This document shows positions 1 to 11,174 of a DNA stretch of 64,000 nucleotides, in pieces; within the stretch, counting starts at the first letter, position 1; every line of letters begins with the position of its first letter. The notes below the pieces were generated by a model that was given only the letters and a program-made list of their open reading frames with translations, searched no databases and was not told where the DNA came from. The DNA comes from Straminergon stramineum (lineage: Eukaryota; Streptophyta; Bryopsida; Hypnales; Calliergonaceae), in the NCBI GenBank assembly GCA_963920665.1, contig OY987269.1, forward strand, positions 17,176,501 through 17,240,500, given 5' to 3'. The position numbers were made by a program, and so were the translations under genes.

Positions 1-2586
1 TAGTGTAGATGGCGGCACATGATGGTACTATATTTAAAATGGATGGTCGTAAGGGGCTTGGAAAAGGTACATTTCAAAAATCTATTTTTGAAGAGGAAAC
101 CAAATGCTGAGCCAACTACTAGTACTATTTCATAGTTTTGTACAATTGTCCGTGATAAACCATTTGAGTTGATTCAAATTCTCCTCATCTCTATATCATG
201 CTTTTCATTAGCAGTCTTCATTTCCATTGCTCTATGCATAAGTTCTCCGGATGGCTTGCATTCGAGTAGATGGTCATGAGGTACCTCTTATGTTTCCAGT
301 AGAGGATGGAGGATGCGCTAGAGTTCTCAGTCACCTTCTACACGTTCGATTTAGATTTGTAGAGTCCTCTATCTATGTTGAAGAAGAAAGGATGTCAGAG
401 TTAGGCAAGGTGAAAGAATTTGTCCTTGTTGTGAAATCCGTAGAAGATGAAGAACATTGCTGGTACCTTTCCCCCAAGAACTATAGAGCATACGGACTTC
501 CTTTTTCCATGCTAGGGTCTTCCACTGAGATTTTGAGTCGCCAGTTAGATAACTCAATGGTAGATATGCCATATACAGTACAAGGTGTTTCACGTAGTGC
601 AAGTCCTCAAGTTTCTCCAGTTCTTCTAAGGCCTTCATTACTTCACGCTGTGAAGGTAGAGAAATTAGATCCAATCATAGAACTCTCTAGTGAATCGGAA
701 GGAGAGTCTCCTAAGTTGATCGTCAAAAATGCAAGATGTTCTATTAGAACTACCCCCAACAACATGGCCCCATCGAACTCCACATGTGGAAGTCCATCAA
801 ATAGTCAATTCCAGTCCTCATTGTCTCATCCTTTGTTGCATCTGTATCCAAGTAGCAATGTAAGTATAATGGACTGTTTGAAGAGACTAGCCAACATGCA
901 TCGATCTCGAAATGAATTGTCTACAATGGATCTGAGCATCATAAAGCACCACCGTGTTGCATGTCTTCCAGCAATATTTGATGGAGATATCATTTTCGAA
1001 ATACTGCCATGCCGCTCTACTTCATCTTCATTAGCAACACGGAGCTTGGAAGGAATGGACAAGCGCTATGATGGACACCCGTGGTGCAGGCTCGTCACCA
1101 CAAACATCAACAACTCAGACAACCTCAAGTTTCGTAAGTCCCACTGTACCGGCCATCTATCTTGTATGAACCCAAACTGTGATTATTTGAATAGAACTTC
1201 TAAGAAGAATGAAACAGAGTGGAGTGGCTTTACATCGATTCCTTTTGCAGTTGGAGATGTACCTCCCAAAGACAGTACCCTTGTTTGCAAAGTGTGTAGG
1301 AAACCACCTTTGTATCTTAGCCCCTGCAATGCTAGGATATACTACGCTTTCAGTGATAATCCACAAATGAGTCGGGCTGCTATACACTTCGGAGAGCACA
1401 ACCACCCCGTTGCAAAGGGCATGTATAGAGATTCTACAAAAGAAATATGTGGGCTCATTGAAGAGCAGGTGGCTAAAACACCAGCGGCCACCAACTCGGC
1501 AATTGCTCTATCCGCCAGTAAAGAGTTCTTAATAAACTATCTATTTCACAACGGAGATGGAGAGAAGGAGTTATTGAAGGGGGAGGAAATGGAGGAGGTT
1601 ATGGACCGCTTCCAATATCTCAGTAGTCCAAATATACGGAATGCAATCTCCTCTTTCCGCTCAAACAATTGAGGAGGGATTATTGACAACATTATGACCA
1701 TGAAGAAGGAGTCGAAATTCGAATTCATACACGATAGCGTCTTCCCTGGCCAAGGAAAGGAGAAGGTTTATATCTTCAAAATGCTCACGGAAGGACCCGG
1801 AAGTGGAGTGGACCTTGTAAGGCGCATGCAACCAGGAGGTAATCTACAGAACGCGTGGTTGATGTTTGACCACGTGAAGCGCGTGAAGGAGTGGACCACC
1901 ATGGCCTGCCACGTGTATGATGTTGAGTACAAGAAGGTGATGACTATTGCAGTGTGCGATATGCAGTGAGAAGATATTGAGGTACAAGTACAATTCTGGA
2001 GGAGCTTAAACACTGTCATGGAGAGACAAGGAGTGGCAAATCCAAACTTTAAAGGATTCATGGCTGATAGTGCTATGGCCAATTGGAATGCGGTCTGGAT
2101 TGTCTATGGGAGTGGATCTACCAATGAGGAAATGGAGAATCATGAAAGGACTTGTTTGCTGCATTGGAGTAGTTCTCTTCATAAACACACTTAGAAGTAC
2201 ATCAAGGAAGCACTTCAACAACAACATCTTTCTCTATGTAAGCAATACAAAGATTCCAAGAATATGGATGAGGCAGAGACACGTTACCTAGAAATTCGAT
2301 CATGGTGGCTATCATCTGGAGCTGCAAATGAAGAAGCACTTCATCATTTAGACCATTGGCTAGCCTTTTGGCATTTTCGGTATCGGCAATGGGGAGGCTT
2401 CATGGACATGGTGAGTGACGTAGTTCTTTGTATGCATAAGGGGATTTCAATTTTGTGAAGGTATCATATCGTATAATGTTAAAGTAAACCTACGGTGCTA
2501 CATATAATGTTCTTTGTTTTCCAATGATGTAGAATAAAGAAAGAACTGCATTTTATAATTTTAAATTTTCAGAGTTATTCTTCCTA

Positions 2587-2684
2587 GGTACCCAAAAAAG
2601 GGGGTCTACCAAACAGTGGAAAAACATACGTCGGGTCCGACAAAAGTCTTTGTGGTGTTTACTAGACCCCCTCTTTTAGGTGCC
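2587..2684. repeat. 98-bp near-perfect hairpin inside the MULE intron
   Basis: Two arms of about 29 bp (GGTACCCAAAAAAGGGGGTC ... and its near-complement ending AGGTGCC) enclose a loop of about 38 bp. It lies in the intron between the catalytic core and the C-terminal half of the MULE. It could be a very short foldback MITE. No clear target duplication was seen. Confidence 0.6.
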
Positions 2685-4139
2685 TTTAAGTGAACATGCA
2701 ATTCTTCAAAGTCCTTATGTATGATGTCAGTACTTCCATGAATCAAGAAGTTGAAAGAACATTGTGTTCATCTATTTCTGTATAGTAATATATGTGTATT
2801 TGAAATTGTCTTTGAATGTCCTTCATTGCTTGATAAGACATGTTTAGTAGACCAAAAAAGAGTTTACAATTACAATTGTCTATGAGGTTTTCAAAGTGAA
2901 GTGCTAACTCTTCCCTAAACTTCCATTCATTTCTAGAAATTGAATTTGGAGGAGATGATCGACCTACCATCGTGCAATTTATCTGAAATGGTTCATAACA
3001 AGTGGCTCCAAATGTCTGGAAAAAGGGGAAACAACTTGTTTGATGCCACTTGTGATGACAGTATTCATGCATGAATGCAAATGACAAATTATCGAGCATA
3101 CCTTAGAGGTCATGCACATGGCTTTGGTCCATCGAAGAATGAGTTGAAGTTGAGGGCTGCCACTAGAAGCAAAGATCCAAAGAAAATTGTAGAAGCACTC
3201 AACACTTTACCTAGAGTAGAGGGGCTTGGAAATCGAATACCTCATTTGGAAAGAGAAGAGATCTTTGGAAGTACAAAGAGGAAGTTGGATGTACCCATAG
3301 GAGATGCTGGAGACTCACATCGACCGAACAAAGTGAATTTCTCTCAACCGCCCGTGCGTACCAGGTCCACAACCACTTCTACGAAGATCTTGGAAGGGAA
3401 AGGTAAAGAGTTGGACACAAATACTTCTCTACATGTCACTATTGCGTGTGAAAGTGACTGTGACATATCCAAATGGCATATTGCAAGGATTAGCCACAAA
3501 TCAAATGCAAAATGTCATGCTCAACAACAGGGGTCGAATATCAAGTGTTCTACCAAAATTGCTCGAGGAAAAAAGGGAACCCCAACTCCAACCTATCGAG
3601 GTAGAAAAATAGATTATGGTAGTAAGCGAGAAGTGGTGGTCGACTTCTGGTTTTGTTGGGATGACATTGAACATTGTGTGAAAGGTTCAAAACGAAAGTG
3701 GATAATCGATTGGCCAGAGGTGCCAGAGGTTTGGCCTATTCTGTTAGGGACACACCTCAATTGGGAGGAAACTCTACTCTTGCAACATGTGGGCTTTCGA
3801 CTCCAACAACGTCCTACGTTGTCACACTAGTAGAAAATTCAGTGACCAAATTAACAAAAATTCAACACAAAAGTGTTGATTTTTTTTGTTAATTTGGACG
3901 TGTTAATTTGGATAGTTGTTAACAAAAAAGTGTTGATTTTTTTGTTAATTTGGTCACTTGAATAATGAAGAAAAACCTTAATTTTAAATAAAATCCAACC
4001 ATACATAAAATGACATGTGGCAAGTGCCACCTCATCACTAAATTGACACGTGGCAATTGACATATCACCACAAGAGCCACCTCATCAACTCTACAACCCC
4101 ATCACCTAGGCCGCAAGCCACCAACTAGCCAAGGGGTGC

Positions 4140-4205
4140 CAATGGGGTTTGAACCTTGCACCTCTTGCTTGTAGAGGTAAGGCCTTTACCAACACACCAT
4201 GGTTG
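4140..4205 (-). other. tRNA-like A/B-box relic
   Basis: On the minus strand there is a B-box match (GGTTCAAACCC, complement of 4144-4154) and, about 35 bases upstream, a loose A-box-like stretch (TGGTGTGTTGGTAAAGG). The spacing fits a tRNA-derived promoter. No acceptor stem or anticodon arm could be folded with confidence, so this is at most a tRNA pseudogene or SINE head carried inside the MITE. Confidence 0.3.
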
Positions 4206-4264
4206 TATTCTCATGCCCGTGAAAGGGTTCCGGTTGGATTTATTTAGTTTTTGCTAGTGTTTTT

Positions 4265-4640
4265 CATTTGGCTCTAAATTCAGTAGACTTCAGAGGTCAT
4301 TTAGTCATAGTAAAAATACTTTTTTTAAGAAACTTACAACTAATAAAAGTAGGTAAATCAAGTTAACTTTCACCTCCAAAAATCCGTTTGCGATTTTGAG
4401 CTTTTAATCAAAAGTTATGGACAATAATCAGAGAGGATGTTTGAAAATGTCAAAGAAAATGTCAATTCCAACACCTCTCTGAATTTTGTACATAACTTTT
4501 GATTAAAAAATCAAAATTTCAAACGGATTTTTGGAGGTTAAATTTAACTTAATTTCCCAACTTTTATTAGTTGGAAGTTTTTTGAAAGAAGTACTTTTAC
4601 TATGCCTAAATGGCCTCTAAAGTCTGATGATTTCAAAAAA
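4265..4640. repeat. Inverted repeat with arms of about 165 bp
   Basis: The left arm (about 4265-4430) and the right arm (about 4480-4640) are roughly 80% complementary. Matching landmarks are CTCCAAAAATCCGTTTG against CAAACGGATTTTTGGAG and TTTAATCAAAAGTTATG against CATAACTTTTGATTAAA. The arms lie inside the CACTA-ended element and are separated by about 50 bp, so a transcript would fold into a long hairpin. Confidence 0.8.
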
Positions 4641-5453
4641 CACCAAATTTTGAATGAATAAGTTAAAAAATAAAATTTCATTACATATAGAATTGCAAGC
4701 ACAATGATTTAATTCTAATGCCTAAGCCTTTAGAAGACTTATTTAACACTTTCGCACTAAAGTGAACAAAAAAGTGTTGATTTTTTTGTTGATTTGGACC
4801 TTCACTGCTCAAATCAACAAAGTTTTGTGACCAATTTGTTAACTTGTGCCAAAATCAACAAAAAACTATAAAAATGGACGATACAGTACCCACTTCAACA
4901 AAAATTTGTTGATGTTTTGTTGATTTGGTCACTGTTTTTCTACTAGTGATCACCACGTCAACTTTTCAACATGTCAAAGATTTTCAAGACTGCCTTATTT
5001 AACCAGCCACCACCAAAGAATCCAGATGCATATCCAACAATCCGTAATAGCCGAACTATTCGAAGGATTGCTAATGCACCAACTATAGAGCAACGGAACA
5101 AGTGGGAGAGTGTAGGAAACATTAGAGGGCAAATTCTCAGAGTAACATTACTCCCCGCACCAGGCCTAGGTGCAATAGTCTCACTAGAGACAGGGCCAGA
5201 CGATAACAAAAATGTCTACCGAATTACAGTTGGCATGTTTCCCACATGCACATGCCCAGACTTTATAAATATGGTTGTTTCTGCTACTGGAGGTCGACAA
5301 CAGTACGTGAATTGCAAACACTTGTACTACTTGTACAGGTACTTCTGCAAGATGGATGTCAACGAAGACAAATTCATTCATGCACCTAGTTATAGCTTTA
5401 ATGAGTTAAAACTACTTCTAGTTCGAGCAGGAATTATTATAGTTCCCGAATAG

Positions 5454-6528
5454 GCATGGATGCCTTTTCAAGAAATTCATACTTCATTTGTATTGTTTTC
5501 ATTTACATGTGTTATGATTGAAATGATTTACAGCACCTGGAATTGAAAATGTCTATGCATTTCCTCCGTATTGGAATATGTCTCATCAGTAAACTGTTTT
5601 TAAGCCAGTTCCTATGAATAACCCTAAACCATAATTATAATTTAGTATTACACACATAAATACGCAAATTTTTTTAATTCCATTCATTCTATATTTTTAC
5701 TACCTCGGTCAAAGTTGGACAACATGTTTACACATGGCATTACATTACAATCACCTGAAAATAAATTCTTAAAATTTAAAATTATCTTGTGCAACATACT
5801 TATGAATGGGAGAGAGATTTCTACCACAATGATTTCTCGTAGACATCTGACCTAAACTTGTCAAGTGTCCACTCATCCTTCACGTGCCCTCTTATACTAG
5901 CTCATGTTGGAAATCCCAATCCATATGTGGTATTCCTCAAAAGACACAATTCTCTATATTCATTACAGTTTTTCACAAAATTACAATTCACTATTGCCAA
6001 AGTGATATGCGTGTACTATACATGAAGCAGTGGGCATATTGTTTGTTATACTTAATAAACAAATAATTTTAACTTTGCACAAAATTCTAGAAGTCTAAAT
6101 GCATGGCCAAGAAATGAAGAACAGTAAAATATAAAACTTTATCACAATCCACGGTCATAGGGGACATGGTCATAGGTCCCAAAATTTACTATAAATAGTA
6201 ATATTTCCTCAATTTTTTCCAACAAATATGCAAACAAAATTTTTTTGAGAAAAATTTTCAAAAAAATACGGTTTGGGGGCTCACTGCTCTAAGCTCGCAC
6301 GCTAGCGTCGTTGGCATATTGATATGTAATAGGAACATTGTAAACTCCCAATCTTGCAATTGGCAAACTTTTAGGTAATTCTTTAGATTCCGATTTGATG
6401 TAAACTTACCTCCTAGAGTTCGAACTCTATCCTAGGTGTTTTATTTTTAATATAAAAAGAATTTAAAATACTGTTTACAATATGCACCAAAGCTTCTACA
6501 TTTGGACGCATTGATGTTATGACACAGG
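5454..6528. other. AT-rich intergenic stretch
   Basis: Between the MULE and the Tc1 relic I see no gene. A palindromic B-box-like string (AGAGTTCGAACTCT) occurs near 6415-6428 but has no supporting A box at tRNA spacing. Confidence 0.5.
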
Positions 6529-7345
6529 TTGCCCAAAATGCATAGAGAATGCCAAATTACTGTAAGTGTTGATACAATGAGAGGGGCTTTATGTGATGCA
6601 AGGCTCGAATCCAAAGTGAAGCAAAAGAAGCTAAAATTGAATGAAGAAAATATGAAGGAGTGGCTTGAATTTGCTAGATGCCATGAACATTGGACCATTT
6701 GTGATTGGGAGCACGTTATCTTCTCTGACGAGACAAAGATAAACTAATTTTGCTCAGATGGTCATGTTGGTTTTGGATTCATGATGGACAATCTTATGAT
6801 TCAAGACAATTTCAATGGACAATAAAATTTGGTGGTGGTTCGGTGATGGTATACAATTGTATGACATCCTAAGGCCTTGGTATTTGTTGTAGAGTTGAAG
6901 CTAGGGAGGGTTAATGTGTTAAAAAAAAATAAGGATATAGATGCAAACAACTACGTACTATTTTATAGGGGGGTATGATTTTTTTCCACACGCTAACATT
7001 ATGTAATTTTCTAATGGAACCTATTATTCCATATCCTATAATACTTTAAAGATGTTCAATGCCATTTTCAACACCCTATATTACTCTAAATCCATTTACA
7101 ATTTTTAGCCCCCATTTTTTTAAGATACCCTATCATTTGTTCACATGTATATTGCTGCTCCAACCACTCACTACCCTCCCCCCTGAGAGTTGAAGGAAGA
7201 ATGGATCAACATCAATACAAAGAAATCTCATAGAGAGATTTATTAAATACTTTGATAGTTTATAATCTTAATCCTTCCTATTTGATTTTTCAGCATGATA
7301 ATGATCCCAAATATGTAGCTAAAGTGTCTGCCAATGCAAGTGAGA
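6529..7345 (+). pseudogene. Tc1/mariner-type transposase relic
   Basis: Translated pieces match the core of Tc1-like DDE transposases in order: a helix-turn-helix tail (KQKKLKLNEENMKEWLEFA), the first catalytic Asp in HWTICDWEHVIFSDETKIN, then KFGGGSVMVYNCMTS and GLGICCRVE. After a 285-bp MITE the protein resumes with MDQHQYKEI, and the second catalytic Asp lies in FQHDNDPKYVAKVSAN near 7289-7336. The third acidic residue (usually in SPDLNPIE) was not found. Stops at about 6745 and 6870 and a frameshift near 6765 make it a pseudogene. Wording such as SDETKIN and FQHDNDPK is closer to Tc1-like transposases of animals and fungi than to the usual plant mariner-like (DD39D) ones. Confidence 0.8.
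6901..7185. mobile_element. Mutator-type MITE inserted in the Tc1 relic
   Basis: A 285-bp insertion is flanked by direct copies of AGAGTTGAAG (6891-6900 and 7186-7195), a 10-bp target duplication in the 9-11 bp range of Mutator-like elements. The ends are weak inverted repeats (GGGAGGGTTAATGTG against complement GGGAGGGTAGTGAGTG). Removing the insert and one duplication joins the transposase as CCRVEGRMDQHQY, so the boundaries are well supported. A second, truncated copy in inverse orientation lies at 43861-43927. Confidence 0.82.
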
Positions 7346-7735
7346 TGTTTATTTTAGAGCACTATCAGCAAGAAGCAAGTTAATTTAGTATAGAGTTAAT
7401 AAACTATAGATTGAAGATTTACATCCTATATGCATTGAAATGATCAAGTAAGATTGAAGTCTAACTGTGCTCTGTAGTCCCTAGGCCAAAACAATGTGTA
7501 AATATGTGATCATCCTCACCAAGTGCATATTGGTTTGGTATACAAAGCGGCATCTAGAGTATTTCCTGCAAGTGACTTTGGACACTAGATATAAAATATG
7601 CCATGTTAAGAAGAGTCCTAGCATTTGAATGCCACTTTCTTTGAAAGAGCTAATGACATTTATTTCTTGGCATAACATTAACCTATCCCCTTAGCACTCT
7701 GAAAGGTTCCTAGGTTTTTTGGTCCACAAAAGTTC

Positions 7736-9790
7736 TCGTTTGTCAAATCAATGCTTGACTTTTAAAAAATCATTTTGAATGATGATTTTGATGAAATTGA
7801 GGTATGTTCTGTAGGTTTATAAAGATGTAAGCAAAAGTATCCAAAAATATCATGAAAGGCTTTAGGTACTAAGAGGTTAACAATTTTACAATGGTTATTG
7901 CATGTACTTAGTCTCATGGAGAACTATTTCAAACATTGCATTGTCACTATTACATTCTACCATTAGTAAAGTGGGGAATCCCACACCATAGCTATCCATC
8001 AAATTTAAACAACACACCATCTTAGATTCTTAGACAATGAAAATTACATTTGGACAAATTAATAAATTAGAATCCAAAAAAACCCTTTGTTGTGGTAAGA
8101 AATATTCCACTCTACTTTACAAGGACTCTTTCTTTCTTCCTAACTGGATTTTATTAGGATTGCATAATTCTCATGAAGCCACTCAATGTGACATTCCATT
8201 TTAATTCTACACTAGTATCATGTTACATATATGTCCAAATCCAAAAAAGCAATACCTCAACTATATGTTGAAATGAGGCTTTACATGCTTTTACACAACT
8301 TTTGATACTAGCGATACCCATCCCTCACCTCCCTCTCATTGAACTAATCTCAAAAGTTCACTAGCCATAACTTCTTGAACAATGTTAGAGCTCTCTCCCA
8401 AGTGTAGAGGTTGACTTTCTACATTATTTGTAACAACTACTAGATTTTCTTCACCTACAACCAAACTTCAAGTAAAGTTCAAGCTCCTTTTTAGTCCAAT
8501 TAGTCCAATTGGGTATCCAACATATAGTATGCCTGAAATATTTGAAAGCATCATAATTTCATCATGACAAACTTAATGTGGTATACATAAGTTACATGAG
8601 GGCGGAGATCAGTATAATGTTTTTGAGCTAAACTTCGTTGGACTCCCGCAAGAAACATGAAGGAAAAAGGTTCTCAAAACCTGACCTCAAGATGTTATTA
8701 ACCCATAAACGATGCGACGAACATTTTTTGTCCAATGAATGACAAAGGATTCTCTTGTAGGACAAAAATGCAACTATTCATCCATGGAATTAGGGGTGGA
8801 AAGGGGAGATCTTCTACAATAGTTGACTTTCAATGAATATTTTGGTTTTTCTTAAAGTGGATGATGTCACATGGTTCCAAAAAGGCTGATTTCCATGGTC
8901 ACCAACCCAGCATTTAAAGGTTAAATATTATCCTTGCAAGAATTGAATCACCTTGATTGAACCCCTGGACACTTGGTTTGATCTTAATGAGTAATTAACA
9001 AATGGTCAATATACAATGGAAGCAGTGTTTGATTTCGAATTTGGTAGATCGAGACACAAATAGTAGATGAGGAGAGATCATGGACAAATTTTTGTCACCT
9101 TGGGAGCCATCCAAGATTGAAAAGGAAGCTTACTTTGGTAGAAATATGGCGAATTTCATGAAAGTGGTGGTATTCCATGTGCCATTTTCATTTTGAATTC
9201 CATTAAAATGGAGGTATTGAAAAGTAACATCTAGGATAGGTATAGTTTACAAACATCTAGACAAGATACAGATTTCAGAAATCTAGGACTACTATAGATT
9301 TCAGATCTCACATTCTACAAAATCTAAGATAATTTTAGATATCTAGAAATGGTATAGATTTCAGAAATCTAGGAATCTTATAGATTTCAGATCACGCGAT
9401 CTGAACTGAAATATGTGCCAAAGTAACGAAATACTGCCATTTTAATGAAATTGGCCATGAATGGACTTGGCATTGACAGGAGAAGTTCAACAGTACATTG
9501 GCTTTATTTTTTCCAAGCAAACGAAAACTTCACTTACTGAAAAAACTGAGAAAATCTGAGAAAACTAAAACTAGAAGTTCCTTCTTCAATAGAACTCCTC
9601 CTGTCCTCCCTGGAAATGTGCAGAAGCGCGGAAGTCATCGATCCTCGCAAATCGCCCGATCCTTGACCAATTGAGCTGGAGAATCCCTAGGAGAGGAATT
9701 TCTTCACTCTGAACAGGTGCAGGACTCCATGGTTGCTCTTTCCACAGCTCCTGTTCCCATCTTCCCATGAAAGTGGACACCTCCAAATGC
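7736..9790. repeat. Non-coding segment duplicated at 48.3-49.6 kb
   Basis: This stretch matches 48357-49640 in the same order and orientation. Landmarks are ATGCTTGACTTTTAAAAAA, the run CTCACCTCCCTCTCATTGAA at about 8325 and 48967, GTTAGAGCTCTCTCCCAAGTG, and GACCAATTGAGCTGGAGAAT at about 9665 and 49576. This copy holds about 550 bp more (about 9010-9570). A short piece near 9747-9770 (CTCCTGTTCCCATCTTCC) also matches 52719-52740 upstream of the receptor kinase. No coding capacity is seen. Confidence 0.8.
9203..9455. mobile_element. Possible short MITE with CATTAAAATGG ends
   Basis: The left end CATTAAAATGGAGGTATT and the right end (complement CATTAAAATGGCAGTATT) are inverted about 250 bp apart. 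The interior carries several copies of the palindrome AGATTTCAGAAATCT. It lies in the part of this segment that the copy near 49 kb lacks, which fits an insertion. No clean target duplication was seen. Confidence 0.5.
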
Positions 9791-10300
9791 CACAGGTGCT
9801 GTTGCTGTGTTGCAAGCAGAGTTTGCGAAAAGGCATGCCCAAACCTTCATGTACTGAGAGGCACATCAGTTGTAATTGTCCCTTACTCGTATTCCACACA
9901 AACTCATATATAAAACCTGCAGAAGTGATTTAATATAGGCCACAAACTTCATTTTCTGAAGTTTGGGCACGAGGTGGATTTAGCTAGCTCATGCATGCCG
10001 ATTCGCCGAGCATCCAGTTCATGACACGGATCTCATTTAACAGCAGAGAGTGAGAGAGCTCATTTCTGTACTGTACATAGAAATGACAATCAGCTAGACG
10101 AGAAGGAAGGATGGATAATCCGTTCATTGTGTGCCAAAGAAAGGGAGGATCGATGAAGCAGTACATGACAAGTTTGCCTATTGCTGAAGCCTTTAATGGG
10201 GGCAACATGAGTGAAGTGGGCAAGCCGGCAACTTACTATTCACTTAATTGAACAAAAAATAACAAATGAATGCAATTGCCCTCTCTCAGATTACTGGATA

Positions 10301-10538
10301 CTACACAAAATAGTGAAATTAGGTTGCCTTGCAATAAGAAAGTTATTCTACAAGCCATCAAAGTCAACAAATATTTCTAAAAGTATTTTCCTTTGTATAC
10401 ATGGAGGTTCATGAGTCCTAATTACAACAATATATAATTCAAAAGTAGTACATTCTTGTACAATAATTGAAATCATTTATATACTATCAAATGTCGAGAA
10501 ATTAGTGTGGGGCAACCTAATTTCAATATTTTGTGTAG
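10301..10538 (+). mobile_element. MITE, full-length copy 1 (CTACACAAAAT ends)
   Basis: The ends are inverted: CTACACAAAATAGTGAAATT and AATATTTTGTGTAG, followed inward by AGGTTGCC/GGCAACCT. The interior (ACATGGAGGTTCATGAGTCC) recurs in three more places in the window. A TA on each side is compatible with a TA target duplication, but it is palindromic with the end and so not decisive. Confidence 0.85.
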
Positions 10539-11174
10539 CTGGCTACCAACTTGTCCCTATATTCACCGTGTTTGGAGGAGGCTTTGCACCGACAAAAGAA
10601 GCTACTTTACAGGGAGGAAGTTTGAGACTTCGAGTAGCTACCTTAGAGCATTGCCACTAGTTCCACTCCAATGGACCATGGCACCAAGAAGTGGCGAGTT
10701 GCTTACTGTCCGATGAGATGTAGTTGTATCGTGGTCACCCAATGCTCCCCAACAACAACCCACTAAAATTGGATTGGTCCTCATTATTCAAATGCCACCA
10801 AGGTGCCAAGTCATGGGAAATGCCACTGTGGTGCTTTGTGAAGTCAGCAACTAAAGGCTATTCCTCAAATGAAGGAGATAGAGAGAGTTTTTCAACTGAG
10901 AAAGTATTGACTTGTTCTCTGGAGCTACAAGGTTGATATTTTGAATAATGTATGGTTCTTTTATCAATTTGAGGAGATTGCTTCCAAAACATATTGTTTT
11001 CAAACTTTTACATAAATTATGTACATGGCATGAATTAAATGTTCATAAATTATATTTAAAATGTAATTTTATTTTAAAATTTACTAAGTCTATTTCCCAA
11101 AGTTTTTTCGAAATAGTCTTGCCATCAATGGAGGCTACTTCTAGGTATTCTTCAAGTTTGCTTTTGAAAACTCT
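10539..11174. other. Intergenic stretch before the CACTA element
   Basis: Only short open frames without recognisable motifs are present. I see no gene, RNA or repeat that I can name. Confidence 0.5.

Larger units (their letters stand above)
3825..4948. mobile_element. Non-autonomous element with CACTAGTAGAAAA ends, inserted in the MULE
   Basis: The left end CACTAGTAGAAAATTCAGTG and the right end (complement CACTAGTAGAAAAACAGTG) are inverted repeats that continue into shared subterminal copies of TGACCAAATTAACA-like sequence. The element interrupts the MULE coding sequence, whose SWIM-finger part resumes just downstream. The CACTA start points to the CACTA (EnSpm) superfamily, but the flanks show only an offset TCA (TCA before; A then TCA after), so the expected 3-bp duplication is not clean. 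It encodes no protein. Inside are a large foldback and a tRNA-like box pair. Confidence 0.75.
251..5453 (+). pseudogene. Mutator-like (MULE) transposase, decayed and split by a MITE
   Basis: Transposase of a Mutator-like DNA transposon. Reading frame 2 runs from the ATG at 251 to a GTGAGT donor near 2412, broken by TGA at 1670, TGA at 1967 and TAG near 2192. The N-terminal part (about residues 290-395) has a Cys/His cluster (HCTGHLSC, NPNC, CKVC, HNHP) like the WRKY-GCM1/FLYWCH fingers of MULEs. The catalytic-core region follows (AVCDMQ, FMADSAMANWNAV, ERTCLLHW). After an intron the protein resumes near 2957 (HNKWLQMSG, then NYRAYLRG after an in-frame TGA). A CACTA-ended MITE interrupts it at 3825-4948. 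The last part (4971-5453) holds a SWIM zinc finger (CTCPDF ... NCKHLYYLY). There is a probable frameshift near 3690. The family call rests on domain order and is firm; exact exon joins are inferred. No terminal inverted repeats were located, and the 5' end may lie outside the window. Confidence 0.85.

Noticed and set aside
4140..4205. Functional tRNA gene
   Set aside because: The B box is good, but I could not form acceptor or anticodon arms, and the sequence sits inside a MITE.
6390..6430. SINE or tRNA B box around AGAGTTCGAACTCT
   Set aside because: Simple palindrome without an A box at suitable spacing or a target duplication.
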